Assembly (NCBI GenBank): GCA_015478945.1
Contig: JABUQX010142362.1
Span: forward strand, 20,001 to 35,713
Reading direction: 5' to 3'
From: Trachelipus rathkii
Taxonomy: Eukaryota > Arthropoda > Malacostraca > Isopoda > Trachelipodidae
Length of the DNA stretch: 15,713 nt
The notes under the pieces are model-generated. The model was not told where the DNA came from, did no database searches, and worked only from the letters and a program-made list of their open reading frames with translations. Each line of letters opens with the position of its first letter. Within the stretch, counting starts at the first letter, position 1. Both the position numbers and the translations under genes were made by a program. Below, piece after piece: positions 1 to 9,715 of this stretch.

Positions 1-595
1 TTTCAGTAACATTAATTTTTGGAATGCTTTACGTTAAAATGTAACTGATGGCTCACTTTGAAAATTTAAGTTGCTGGATCACTATATTGATAATCAAGGT
101 ATCATGCGATTCACTGGTCACTAGACTCAATATCTAAAGAACACGATTTGTTTTATAGTAAAAAGAACAATTTGTTCCATAGTAAATTTTTTATATATAG
201 GTTCAGAATGCTGCCTTTATTTTTAATCGCTCACACTCTATAGTTGGCATTTTTATCAAACCTTTATATGTATGAATAATTTACTGGGGTACAATTTTTA
301 AGTTTTTTCAGTTGCATATCATCTGACACCTATGATTGAATAAAATTTGTACGCTGATTCCAAAAATCATATTGGTTTTTGTCTGTAAGCTACAGTTTTT
401 CCGCCGTTCAAGAAAAACCAAAAAAAAATTGGAAAAAAAAAAAAAATTTACCCATGAATAGTATCATAATGGCTGGGAATACAAAAGTATCAATGGAAAA
501 TGTGTATTTCATCCAATTATTAAATACTTCATATTAATCAGATAATAATAAAAAAGATAATGCAATTTTTCACTTATAAATAAAAAATATATATA
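1..595. other. AT-rich non-coding stretch
   Basis: No coding region, RNA gene or repeat could be recognised here. The stretch is AT-rich with short A and T runs (for example an A-rich run at 421-447). It ends in a short TA run at 589-595 that abuts the transposon-like element beginning at 596. Confidence 0.5.
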
Positions 596-1360
596 CAGTG
601 CCTGAAAAAAAATTTCATAACTCCTCAAATATTAGATGCAAAAATATGCAAATTTAAAATTTTGCAAATTTCTTGAGTTTCACATTGATTTTTATTTTCT
701 TTATTTTGAGTAGTTGTAATGGGAAGAGTGTCTTCTATTGTCGCAATGGGAAGAGTGTCTTCTATTGAAGATCAGAATTCATCCCACTTTTGTTTTATTT
801 GGATACATTTGAAAGCAGAGAAGAGTTCTCAAACTTTAATCAAAGTGCAGAGATCGAATGATTATTTTATGTACAATACTTTTTAAAACCTTATTGGTGC
901 TATTAGTGGTCTTCCTTGACATCAAGTTGATTATAAAGGAACTCATCTTTCCATCTGCATCTTCAAAAATAGCATTTGAGCCATCTTTAAATGTTTGAAT
1001 GGTGATGCTTTGTTCCTTTCCCAATCTCTCTTGCCAACTTCCCATGCTATTTTATGTAAAAATTACTTCCTTTTTAATGTTTGGATAAATCATTTGAGTT
1101 AATCTGTTGAAAATATTGATAAAATAAAACACAAAAGTGGGATGAATTCTGACATTCAACTTAAGGCACTCTTCTCCTCACGACTAAGAAGATACTCTGC
1201 ATTTGTTAATCACATAAATTGCTACTTAAATCCATTTTCAAACATAGGAAACAAAGGAAATAAAAATCAATGTAAAACTCTAAATTATAAATTATTAAAT
1301 TCACATATATATATTTTGCATCAAATATTTGAGGTATCACAATGATTTTTATGGGCACTT
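596..1360. mobile_element. Tc1/mariner-like non-autonomous element with long inverted arms
   Basis: The left end reads TA then CAGTGCCTG (594-604). The right end reads GGGCACTT then TA (1353-1362), so the ends mirror each other and sit beside TA, the target duplicated by Tc1/mariner-superfamily transposons. The arms match imperfectly over roughly 200 bp: the left block around 620-645 (CCTCAAATATTAGATGC) pairs with the complement of 1315-1335, the left block at about 680-705 with the complement near 1255-1280, and TCAGAATTCATCCCACTTTT (772-791) with the complement of 1131-1150. The ~320-bp centre has no recognisable transposase; a 69-codon minus-strand frame (836-1045) resembles nothing I know. 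The element therefore looks like an internally deleted or foldback derivative. A 23-bp direct repeat within the left arm occurs at 718-740 and 745-767. Confidence 0.65.
718..767. repeat. 23-bp exact tandem duplication in transposon arm
   Basis: AATGGGAAGAGTGTCTTCTATTG without its last bases is recognisable at 718-740 and again at 745-767, separated by TCGC, giving a 27-bp period. It lies in the left arm only, so it arose after the two arms were formed. Confidence 0.85.
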
Positions 1361-1362
1361 TA

Positions 1363-2042
1363 CATACCAGATAAGGTATTGTATATAAATATAATTATTT
1401 TTCTTTTGGCTTTTCATTAAAGAAAAATCATCTTATTTAATATTTGTCCAATAAATATGAAATTTTCAGAACATGTACAATAGGGCATTTACTATTTTAT
1501 CCAGGTGATATATGTTCTACTCTCAAGGAATTCCAGGTATCTTAACGTGTGTTATTAATCGCTCGTAGACGACTCTCACATATATTTATGAATATATTAA
1601 GATTTTATTTATTCTTGTAAAAATCATTTGAATATATATGGTCTACTACTAGATCCACTACTACTATAAGATTGATTATTTCTATTGAAGATTGTTTAGA
1701 ATAAGATTCTACTGTACAAATATTTCTTAGTATTTGCATATTGGATATTCCAAGTATATATATATATGCTTTGTAGATAAAGTTTGAAAGGGAATCAACC
1801 ATTTATAATATATTATTATTCTTTATTCTGATTTATGACAATGTGTAGTAAATTTTATTTCATGACTACTGGAATGTCATTATCCTACATCACCATTGTC
1901 TTCTCTTCGAATTGAATCTTCCATTAAAGTAATATCTTTTCTCCTGCAAAACTTCAAGCATTATCTCTGCAAATTCCGATGCTATTTGTTGGAAAGGTAC
2001 ACGTGTCAAATGAACCAACCCCTGTAAGAAAGAAAAACAGGT

Positions 2043-2044
<2 letters not shown>
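1363..2044. other. AT-rich spacer, no gene seen
   Basis: About 680 bp between the transposon-like element and the first long microsatellite. Open frames are short and have biased low-complexity composition. No domain, splice-bounded exon or structural RNA was recognised. Confidence 0.45.
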
Positions 2045-2089
<45 letters not shown>

Positions 2090-2234
2090 ATTTATATATA
2101 AATATATATATATAAAAATAAATATATATATATACAAATATATAAATATACTTATATATATATATATATATATGCTACTATTTCTTTCATATATATATGC
2201 TATATATATATATATATATATATACATATATATA

Positions 2235-2284
<50 letters not shown>

Positions 2285-2290
2285 TATACC

Positions 2291-2329
<39 letters not shown>
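2045..2329. repeat. (TA)n compound microsatellite
   Basis: Nearly pure TA dinucleotide repeats over ~285 bp, broken by short interruptions near 2090, 2120, 2172-2195 and 2280-2292. The Tyr/Ile-rich open frame on the minus strand here is a product of the repeat. Confidence 0.95.
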
Positions 2330-2332
<3 letters not shown>

Positions 2333-2441
2333 CATCGGTTTCTAGGAAACCTTAGTCGAAAAATGATGAAACCAAGCAAAAACAATTGAAAATACTATTT
2401 CTTTTCAACGTTTCAAATCGATTGGAGTTATTCGCCTGTCC

Positions 2442-2536
<95 letters not shown>
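2442..2536. repeat. (TAA)n microsatellite
   Basis: About 95 bp of uninterrupted TAA/ATA trinucleotide repeat. It yields poly-Ile frames on both strands, which are not genes. Confidence 0.95.
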
Positions 2537-2724
2537 GTTTTATAGAAACGTCAATATATTTCTTTGTATATGAAATAGTTATCACCATTAAAAAATTTTA
2601 CAAAATTGGTTTAATTATAATAATATTTTTAATTCATATTTGCCTTGTAAGAATCACAACAGATTTAATAAGCTGATGGAATTTTTGTAATTTATTATAA
2701 GATTACTATATTTAATATAAGTTC

Positions 2725-2726
<2 letters not shown>

Positions 2727-2800
<74 letters not shown>

Positions 2801-2890
2801 TATAATATATATATATATATTCTGCTATATATATATATATATGCAATGCAGCATACTATACTGCTACTATACGACTACTACTTTTCTGCT

Positions 2891-2922
<32 letters not shown>
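2727..2922. repeat. (AT)n microsatellite cluster
   Basis: A pure (AT)n run at 2727-2798 is followed by shorter AT runs at about 2803-2842 and 2893-2922, with a short non-repetitive insert around 2843-2892. Confidence 0.9.
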
Positions 2923-2927
<5 letters not shown>

Positions 2928-2941
2928 CGGTATATAGTTCA

Positions 2942-3018
2942 TGGTGGCTTAGTAGATTTAATATGGTAGTTTTCACTCTGTTGAGAGAGAGAGCTCGAAT
3001 CCTCGTATCCGGCTACCA
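2942..3018 (+). other. tRNA-like sequence, possible SINE head
   Basis: The 77-bp stretch has ends able to form a 7-bp acceptor-like stem (2942-2948 with 3012-3018, one G-T pair), an A-box-like TGGCTTAGTAG (2945-2955 region) and a B-box-like GCTCGAATCC (~2992-3002). The T-arm does not pair and is not spaced correctly against the acceptor stem, so a working tRNA is unlikely. A degenerate tRNA-derived SINE promoter is the better reading, but chance similarity cannot be excluded. Confidence 0.3.
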
Positions 3019-3069
3019 GAACGGACACACAAATTGCCGTCAGTACGAGATTTTGTGTAATATTTAATT

Positions 3070-3300
3070 ACAGTTCACGCCCTATTGAATTATACTAATC
3101 ACAACACCCACATATCACTAAAAACACAGCCAACACATACAACAGAACAGTCTATTATAACACACAAAAATCACACTCCCTCACTCTCATGCTTCAAACA
3201 AAGAAGGTCCACCCATCTGGATTCGAAACCACGTCCACGGTGGCCAGAATTTTCATATGCGTCGAGCCGAAACAGAACTTGCTATCAAACCTTGATAAAA
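3070..3300 (-). other. possible tRNA-derived SINE fragment
   Basis: Read on the minus strand, TAGCAAGTTCTG (~3275-3286) is A-box-like, and GGTTTCGAATCC (~3219-3230) is close to the B-box consensus but carries an extra T. The rest of the segment is unique-looking sequence with no coding sense. The poor B-box and unclear ends keep this a weak call. Confidence 0.25.
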
Positions 3301-3408
3301 TAATCTGCGCACTCTATTCCACTTGATTAGAAAATACATATAACTAAGTTTTCCCTGACTAAGAAGAACCTACTGCTGTAGGTAATGAATCCTCAATACA
3401 TTGCATAC

Positions 3409-3520
<112 letters not shown>

Positions 3521-3577
3521 TAATATATTTCTCTGTATTGAATATTAATTCTTATTAAAAATTTCATTTTTCGTTGC

Positions 3578-3762
<185 letters not shown>

Positions 3763-3770
3763 AATTGCAG

Positions 3771-3984
3771 GACTGTAAAGATGTTTGTCGTTGTAAGAAC
3801 GGTGTAATGTGTGACCACGTGTCTGGAGCATGTACCTGTGCACCAGGTTGGACAGGCCCTTTATGTGAAAAGTCTTACCCTGAAGGAACCCATGAATCAG
3901 CTTATAGTGATAAATGTCAGTGCCAGAATGTAGGTAGTTGTGTCCCTACCAAAGGAGAGTGCAAATGCCCTTCAGGATATAAAG
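3771..3984 (+). pseudogene. EGF-repeat exon, MEGF10/11- or draper-like, possibly decayed
   Basis: An exon-like segment begins right after the acceptor TTAATTGCAG (3761-3770) and reads in frame from GAC at 3771. It encodes cysteine-rich EGF units of the kind found in MEGF6/10/11, draper and scavenger-receptor class F proteins, which are extracellular adhesion and engulfment receptors. Visible blocks are CRCKNG, the [14 protein letters not shown] end of one unit, then [15 protein letters not shown] in the next. The second unit has Tyr where two conserved Cys are expected (SYPEG and SAYSDKC), each explicable by a single G-to-A change. No good GT donor follows PSGY; the frame runs on into non-EGF residues and stops at 4034. 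It is either a diverged real exon or a dead exon copy. No neighbouring exon was found. The exact 3' end is uncertain. Confidence 0.65.
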
Positions 3985-4058
3985 CTTTGTGTATCTGCGT
4001 TGCCTCAAATGAGTTTATTAATTTTTATAATTAGAATAGGACAGCATATGTTTTATTC

Positions 4059-4445
4059 GCTATATGTGACTAGATTCTAGATTATATTATTAAATAATAT
4101 TAAAGGTTTAGTAGGCCTACTACTTTTGGTTTTATTTTTAAAGTTAACCGAATGGTATAATTGCTATATGTGACTAGATTCTATAATGGAAGATTTAGCA
4201 GGCGTACTTCTTTTTATTTTGTTTTTAAAGTTAGACTAAAATGGTAAGTGGTTTAATCGCTTTAAGTAACTACTTTTTATATTCTAAAATTGAATATTTA
4301 GTCCTTTTTTTGTTTTGTCTTTAAGGTTAGGAATGGTGAATGGGTTGATTGCAATATATTAGATTATGATAGTAAATGGTTTAATAGCATTATATGACTT
4401 GATTTTGTTCTATTATTAAAGATTATTTACTTTTGTTTTTTTGTT
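4059..4445. repeat. diverged ~100-bp tandem array
   Basis: Units begin with GC(T/A)(A/T)TA-type starts at about 4059, 4163, 4259, 4351 and 4387 (last spacing shortened). They share a TATGTGACTAGATTCTA-like head, a T-rich middle (TTTTGTTTTTAAAGTTAG) and an AATGGT(A/G)A tail. The first two heads are nearly identical over ~18 bp; later units are progressively diverged. No coding content. Confidence 0.65.
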
Positions 4446-5029
4446 TTTTCATTTTTAATAAAAATAATTATTATACTTTAACTGATTGAAGGAAATCCGC
4501 AACTCACCTCTTGATTAATTTTGTTTTCACATATATTTAATAAACTTCATTATATATTTTTTTCATGTTGTTTCTGTTTTAGTTAATTTAACGAATTCTT
4601 AACAGGAAATAAAATTATCCGCATCTTCAACTGGGGATATAGGCATCATTTTCTATACTCGCATCCGCGAACACTGATGCTTTGCTTTCATGTGGATAAC
4701 AGATATCAAGAATCACCTATAATTATGAAATGAAAGCTCAAAAACCAAATGTACAACTTTCTTATTTGATGAAGCAAAAATAAGAAAAAAAATTAAAATT
4801 GATAAAATAGCTATATATAAAATAAAAGTAAGAAATAAAATTAAATAAAGTAGCTTATATAAAATATTATATGGAAGGGGAGGGGGCTTTCTTCTCGACT
4901 TACGTCATGCCTTATACTTCACTATTCTATTTTCCATGCATGTTATGCACCCCTACCCCACATTTACCTCTAGTGGGAAGAGAAGGGGGGATAAAGAAAG
5001 AGAGAAAGAAAAAAATAAACGATGGAATA
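4446..5029. other. AT-rich spacer, no gene seen
   Basis: A mainly A+T-rich stretch between the tandem array and the 3' end of the first RT relic. It has a purine-rich patch at 4870-4888. No domain, RNA gene or ordered repeat was recognised. Confidence 0.4.
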
Positions 5030-7093
5030 GATATCAAATAAAAAATACAGGAATAAAAATAAAATTAATCTCCTAGCGCAGATTTCGCAGGTAAGCACAA
5101 CCGCAAACTTTAAAGTGAGGGAGATTAAATTCGACAGGACACACAGAAAATGGGAGAGAATTATAAAACAAAGGTAGTTGAAAAGAAGGAAGCACCACAT
5201 CGAAAGTGCTTGGAGAAGACTATGTTCTTTCAAAATTCATACGTAGACACTGAATCCCTTGTGCATCGAGGGTTTTGTAAAGGTGGTGACATATGAGCTG
5301 TCAGTTCCCTCAAACATATGCTGCAGTAGTACCTGAAAAAAAGAGAGAAAGCACCAACGTTGTGTAGCAAAGATAAAGGGACAAGTGACTGGAAAGTAAG
5401 GAACAGTTTCTATTCCTTTTGACCTTTAATTCATCCTGTCCAAAGAGGGTGAAACCTGAGCCTCCCTTCTCCCTTAGTTATAAGAGTAGTTCTCCATACA
5501 AGAGGGGATGAAACCCTTGTATTATTGGAATAAGTGAGAAGAGTTAAAAACAGAACTTCCCACTTCTTTGATTCCTCCCTAGCAACCGTTATGATGAGGG
5601 TTTCCATCATTTTTTTTATTTACGTTAAGGCCAAGGATGTTTATATTGTGAACAGGAAAGACTGAAGAATTATTGAAAGAGATAGAAAAGTTAGGTGTCT
5701 TTGAGAGGGAGATTTAAAGATGAGGTTTTATTTAAACAGTTGAACTTCACAAGGGTGAGATTACCCCACTATAAAATTCTATCAAGATCAGCAAGATTAA
5801 AATTGAAAAGATTAAGACGAGAGGCAACTCTAGATGAAAAAAGGGAGCAGATTTGAAATGGATAGAAGAATGAATAGTCGTGGTCACTGGTATATCTATG
5901 GAAATGGTTAGATGAGCAGTTGAGATGATGGTTAATGTAAAGAAGGAATATAGTAGGAGATAAGACGGAACCCTGAGAAACACCATTATTGACATGGCTG
6001 GAAGGAATCGCCGTATCAATAACTGATGTTACGGAGCAATTTCAAAGAAAGATAGACAAAAATAAACGAAGAAAAGGAACACAAAGGAGGGGAACTTGTA
6101 GAGCAACGATGCATGCAATGCCCGTTCGTATGTCTTGGATATGTTGCGTGCCACAGCACAAGAGTGCTATAGTCTCTAAGAGAAGAATACCATGAGTTTG
6201 TGAGGTGGGATAGCATATCTCTAGTAAACCTCGAGGGCCGAAAGATCCAAGAAATATGAGTTGAAAATAGTTTTAAAGATTTTAAACACAATGCAAGGGA
6301 GAGCATATAGGACAATAGTTAGAAGGTCAGAAATGCTTCATTTCTTCGGAATCGATTGAACATATGCGCGCTAGTAATGAGTCACATGGGGTATAATTGA
6401 ATTAAAGACGACACCATTTCAGAATCACATTTCCTCAAAACTCTGGGAGAAGTGCCACCCGAGCATCTTCCCTTTATAAAGTTAATAGATTTCAAGAGCC
6501 CATGAATCCAATCAAATGTAAAAACGGGTAAGGCATAAGTCACTGAGAAGAGAAGCATGAGTTGGAGGAGGATTTTCGAAGTCGTACAGGGTTAAGTTAC
6601 AATAAAACAGGAGGTCAAAAAGAATAGATATTTAAGTTGGAGAAGCAACAGAGTCATTAGAGCGAATATGAGGAGGAAATGCAGAATTGTGAGATATGTT
6701 TTTGGCAAGAGGCCAGAAAATTTTCAGTTGGAAAACCAAGGTGGTGAGCGCTCTCTCGTCTAGTGAAAGTCCTCTTTGCTCGTCGCTCATTAAATAATAT
6801 CCCCCCCAACGGTTCCGAGCTGGATGAAAATTAGTAAGAGTCATTGGAGAACGAGAATTTTTCCACTCCCGATACACATTGTTTCTAGCTTTAATGGTGC
6901 GAGAACAAGCATGATCGAACTATGGAATTTGATGGGAGAAAGATTTAGACAAAGATGGAATGGATCTACTCACCCATCAGCGATCACAGATATCCACCAT
7001 ATCGGCAGTAATCGAATCGTCTTTAGAGTCGAAACAATCTCTTCAGGGATAGTTAGCAGAGAAGTGACACAAAGCATTCCCAGGTTAAAGTAA
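5030..7093 (-). mobile_element. Jockey-like non-LTR retrotransposon, decayed RT region
   Basis: Reading the minus strand from 7093 downward in all frames gives ordered blocks of a non-LTR reverse transcriptase split by stops and frameshifts. They are a pre-RT block REWKNSRSPMTL (~6840-6877), a fingers-like NYCPICSLPCIV (~6285-6335), the RT signature NNGVSQGSVLSPTIFLLYIN (~5930-5990), a degenerate catalytic-box region (SDHDYS, ~5880-5900), and a C-terminal thumb/tail block RYYCSICLREL (~5300-5333) followed by SPPLQNPRCTR. The live enzyme would copy element RNA into DNA at a nicked target. This copy has at least several frame changes and cannot be functional. Its 5' end is cut off by the (TA)n tract at 7120, so endonuclease and ORF1 are missing. 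The family is assigned from the RT motifs only. Confidence 0.8.
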
Positions 7094-7119
7094 TTAGTAA
7101 TTAACTTTAAATTTTAAAG

Positions 7120-7154
<35 letters not shown>

Positions 7155-7169
7155 ATATTGATATAAAGA

Positions 7170-7235
<66 letters not shown>
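7120..7235. repeat. (TA)n microsatellite pair
   Basis: TA runs at 7120-7150 and 7171-7235, separated by about 20 bp of non-repeat sequence. They form the left border of the unidentified coding relic at 7238-7663. Confidence 0.95.
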
Positions 7236-7237
<2 letters not shown>

Positions 7238-7238
<1 letters not shown>

Positions 7239-7663
7239 AGTAGGAGGGGCTTTGAACGGACAAACAAATAGATAGGGGTGTTATACTTGATAAAGAGGTT
7301 CACCCAGGCCTCTCTGTGCTGCTGGGGGAACAGATCCACAGACAGAGGGGTGATCCTCTTCACTTTCAGTTTGTTCCAGCTCTCAAAGGCCTTCTTCAAT
7401 TCTGGCGTGGTCGGGAGTCAGAGGCTGGCTGTCATTCACCCTTATGTAATGGAAGGGGTCATCTTCCACCCGTTTCCGTCGTTGTCGTGATCAGGAGCCA
7501 CGTTTATCAGCACCTCACTGATGACCCTCTTCCTGATGGTCTCCTTCGTCTTATTCAGGTACCCAACGACTGGAAGTTTGAAATAGGGGTGGAGGGCTGT
7601 ACTATCAGCAAGTCCATGTCCACAAACAGGTGCTCAAACCTTCCCTTGAAGGCCACCTTAACA
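7238..7663 (-). pseudogene. unidentified frameshifted coding relic
   Basis: I do not recognise the protein. On the minus strand four consecutive segments in different frames have ordinary globular composition and balanced codon use. The first (~7663-7555) starts [11 protein letters not shown] and ends at TGA. The second (~7562-7442) contains KRVISEVLINVAPDHDN. The third (~7447-7395) contains RVNDSQPLTPDHA. The fourth (~7399-7238) contains ESWNKLKVKRITPLSVDLFP. Each frame change falls where the previous segment reaches a stop or runs out, as in a gene broken by small indels. Base composition is near 50% GC, well above the flanks. Long TA tracts adjoin both ends. It could be a relic of a host gene, a large-DNA-virus gene such as a nimavirus-type insertion, or an unrecognised transposon protein; the sequence alone does not decide. 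Confidence 0.5.
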
Positions 7664-7670
7664 GGTTGGT

Positions 7671-7806
<136 letters not shown>

Positions 7807-7842
7807 TTACTCTACCTTTCATCTCCCCTGATTACCCCTCCA

Positions 7843-9040
7843 TCATGGGGAGAGGCCACTGCGCCCAGGTACTCCCGCCGACGCAACCGGTCTCTTCAGA
7901 TATCTTCCAGGGATGTTATGTTCCACGTTGTTCTGTGTTGAGAATTTTTTTAAACAGGAGAGAAAGAAGTAGGATGTGTCTTCCGGAACCTGATAGCAGT
8001 TTTGACACATGCTTGTGGTGGTTTGGTTAAGGTTGAATCTATATTTGTAGTATTGAAATTTAGGGTGATGGCCGCATCTTAGCTTTGCCAAGGATGACTG
8101 ACTGGTTCTTGGTAATGAGTTGAATTCTGGTGCTATTTCTGGTGGGTGTTTGTTTAAAATGTTGTTTGTTGTTTCTGCATCTTAAGTGGTTTTCTGTTAG
8201 TGTCGTGTGGATTTGTTTGATTATGTTGGGTTGTTTGGTGTTGGTGGAATGTTGTTTAGAATTTGTTTGTAATATAGTGCTGAGTCTGTGGTGGGTAGGG
8301 TAAGAGTAGGGTAGTGTGGCATGGGTGTTGGTGTGTTTGGGTTTTTGAAAAGAATTGTGTGCCTATCACATCCAGATGTGTGTCTATGGGTAGAATTTTG
8401 GTTTCAACGTGTAGATGTTGTTGTGGTGCTGTTGATGTGAATCCTGTTATGATTCTTAGAGCTTTGTTTTGTGTCGTTTGGAGTTTTAATGTTATTTTTA
8501 GTCAGTAGTGGGTGCCGGATTGGAGAAGCGTAGTTTAGAGTCGGGCGAATATATTGTTTGTATATATAGTGGTGGATGTTGGTTTAGTGCTTGTGAAGTC
8601 TGTGCCTGCGATGGTTCTTAATATGCTTAGTTTCTTGTTAGCAGACGAAATTATGTTGTCTATGGTCAAGTGTTACTTCGAGAATTTTGGGAGTTTTGTT
8701 GAAGGGAATAGCAATGTTGTTTAGGTAGACTAGTGGGTGTGTGGTACCAAGTTGGCGGTCGGTGGCAATTAATGTAATTGAAGATTTGTTTGTCGAAGCG
8801 GTCATTCTGTTTTCTGTTAACCATGTCTGAAGTTGGTTGATGTTTTGTTGTGTCAGGTTTGTGCCGTGTTTAGGTTTTGGTGTGTAGTGGGTATGGTGAT
8901 GGTATCTGCGTAGGTTGTTATGATTGTGTGATCTGTTTTTGGTTTGGTAGTTCGGCCGTAAAAAGGTTGAATAGTGTGGGGACATATATAAATATAAGTA
9001 GTAATGTGCCCAGTCCCGCACCCACTTTTTTCTATATAAA
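7843..9040 (-). mobile_element. second jockey-like non-LTR retrotransposon relic
   Basis: Minus-strand blocks from 9040 downward follow the order of a non-LTR RT. The catalytic-box region TTYADTITI (~8893-8919) has Thr where the second catalytic Asp of YADD is expected. Next come LQTWLTENRMTAS (~8770-8830), PKILEVTLDHR (~8655-8690), RTIAGTDFTSTKP (~8590-8630), QNKALRIITGF (~8430-8475), and a C-terminal LRCGHHP (~8060-8085) with a Cys-rich tail ([10 protein letters not shown]). Stops and frame changes interrupt it, notably between about 8100 and 8580. The protein would have been the reverse transcriptase of a jockey-type element. Its motifs differ from those of the copy at 5030-7093, so this is a separate family or subfamily. 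The 3' end lies near the (TA)n tract at 7805; the 5' part is missing. Confidence 0.8.
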
Positions 9041-9069
9041 TGAATAGAGATATATTAGGCTTAGGGGGA

Positions 9070-9098
9070 GAATTGATAGCCCGAAGGGCTATCAATTC
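9070..9098. repeat. perfect hairpin 1, 13-bp stem, GAA loop
   Basis: Arms 9070-9082 and 9086-9098 are perfectly complementary and enclose the three-base loop GAA (9083-9085). The loop is closed by C-G, the arrangement known for very stable GNA triloops in single-stranded DNA. Confidence 0.9.
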
Positions 9099-9105
9099 GA
9101 CAGAC

Positions 9106-9128
9106 AGACAAAACCGAAGGTTTTGTCT
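9106..9128. repeat. perfect hairpin 2, 10-bp stem, GAA loop
   Basis: Arms 9106-9115 and 9119-9128 pair perfectly around a GAA loop (9116-9118), again closed by C-G. Its right arm runs into the first unit of the decamer array at 9121-9180. Confidence 0.9.
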
Positions 9129-9180
9129 ATGTTTGTCTATGTTTGTTTGTGTTTGTTTGTGTTTGTTTGTGTTTGTTTGT
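9121..9180. repeat. decamer minisatellite (GTTTGTTTGT)
   Basis: Six 10-bp units: TTTTGTCTAT, GTTTGTCTAT, then four identical GTTTGTTTGT units. The first unit is formed partly from the right arm of hairpin 2, so the array seems to have grown out of that arm. Confidence 0.9.
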
Positions 9181-9210
9181 ATTATTTATTATTATTATTA
9201 TTAGTTCGAA

Positions 9211-9241
9211 GAAATTGAGATCACGGAGTGATCTCAATTTC
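9211..9241. repeat. perfect hairpin 3, 14-bp stem, GGA loop
   Basis: Arms 9211-9224 and 9228-9241 pair perfectly around a GGA loop (9225-9227) closed by C-G. It is the third purine-triloop hairpin within 172 bp, and its stem sequence is unrelated to those of the other two. Confidence 0.9.
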
Positions 9242-9273
9242 GAGCCGACTGTGGCTCCGACTGTAGCTCAGCA

Positions 9274-9320
9274 TCCGACTCCGACTCCGGCTCCGACTCC
9301 GACTCCGGCTCCGGCTCCGG
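9274..9320. repeat. GC-rich hexamer array (TCCGAC/TCCGGC)
   Basis: Seven full hexamers plus a partial one, in the order AC, AC, GC, AC, AC, GC, GC. An 18-bp higher-order unit is therefore repeated twice. Degenerate versions extend back to about 9244. Confidence 0.9.
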
Positions 9321-9370
9321 TTCATGATACGGTATGGTTCAGCCTTTGGTTAGTGTTGATCTGTCTGTAT

Positions 9371-9373
9371 TAA

Positions 9374-9404
<31 letters not shown>

Positions 9405-9440
9405 TATTATTATTATTATTATTTATTATTATTATTTTTG
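9371..9440. repeat. (ATT)n microsatellite
   Basis: ATT trinucleotide repeat with a few missing bases near 9403 and 9424; it ends in a T-rich stretch. Confidence 0.9.
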
Positions 9441-9715
9441 TTATTATTTCCACCATGGTTTCTTCTTCGCATCCAGTTCTAAGTCCAATATATATCTACA
9501 TGGGTCAGAGTTATCGTATGAGGTTAAAATTTGGAGGGGTGTTAGATGGGTAGGTAACCTCGTCGTAGAGGTGGTTACGTCCCCAAGGGGTCCCTCTGAA
9601 GCGCCCCACCCCTTTAAAAATCGAAGTGTTCGTATTGGCTGAAATTTGGTGAGAGGATTCAGAGTTGAATTTCTAGAAAGACTTGGTATGTGAATCTGAG
9701 AAGTTGGCTCCGGCA
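9441..9715. other. mixed-composition spacer, no gene seen
   Basis: A non-repetitive, moderately GC stretch between the ATT tract and the duplicated block. Open frames on both strands show no domain. It may belong to the same complex repeat as its neighbours, but nothing here proves that. Confidence 0.35.

Noticed and set aside
836..1045. Transposase remnant within the foldback element
   Set aside because: The 69-codon frame shows no DDE or helix-turn-helix motif that I can recognise.
2942..3018. Functional tRNA gene
   Set aside because: The acceptor stem pairs, but the T-arm does not, and the T-loop is misplaced relative to the 3' end.
5747..6315. Hydrophobic minus-strand frames that look like membrane proteins
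   Set aside because: They contain or adjoin out-of-frame parts of the RT relic; the RT signature is read in a neighbouring frame over the same bases.
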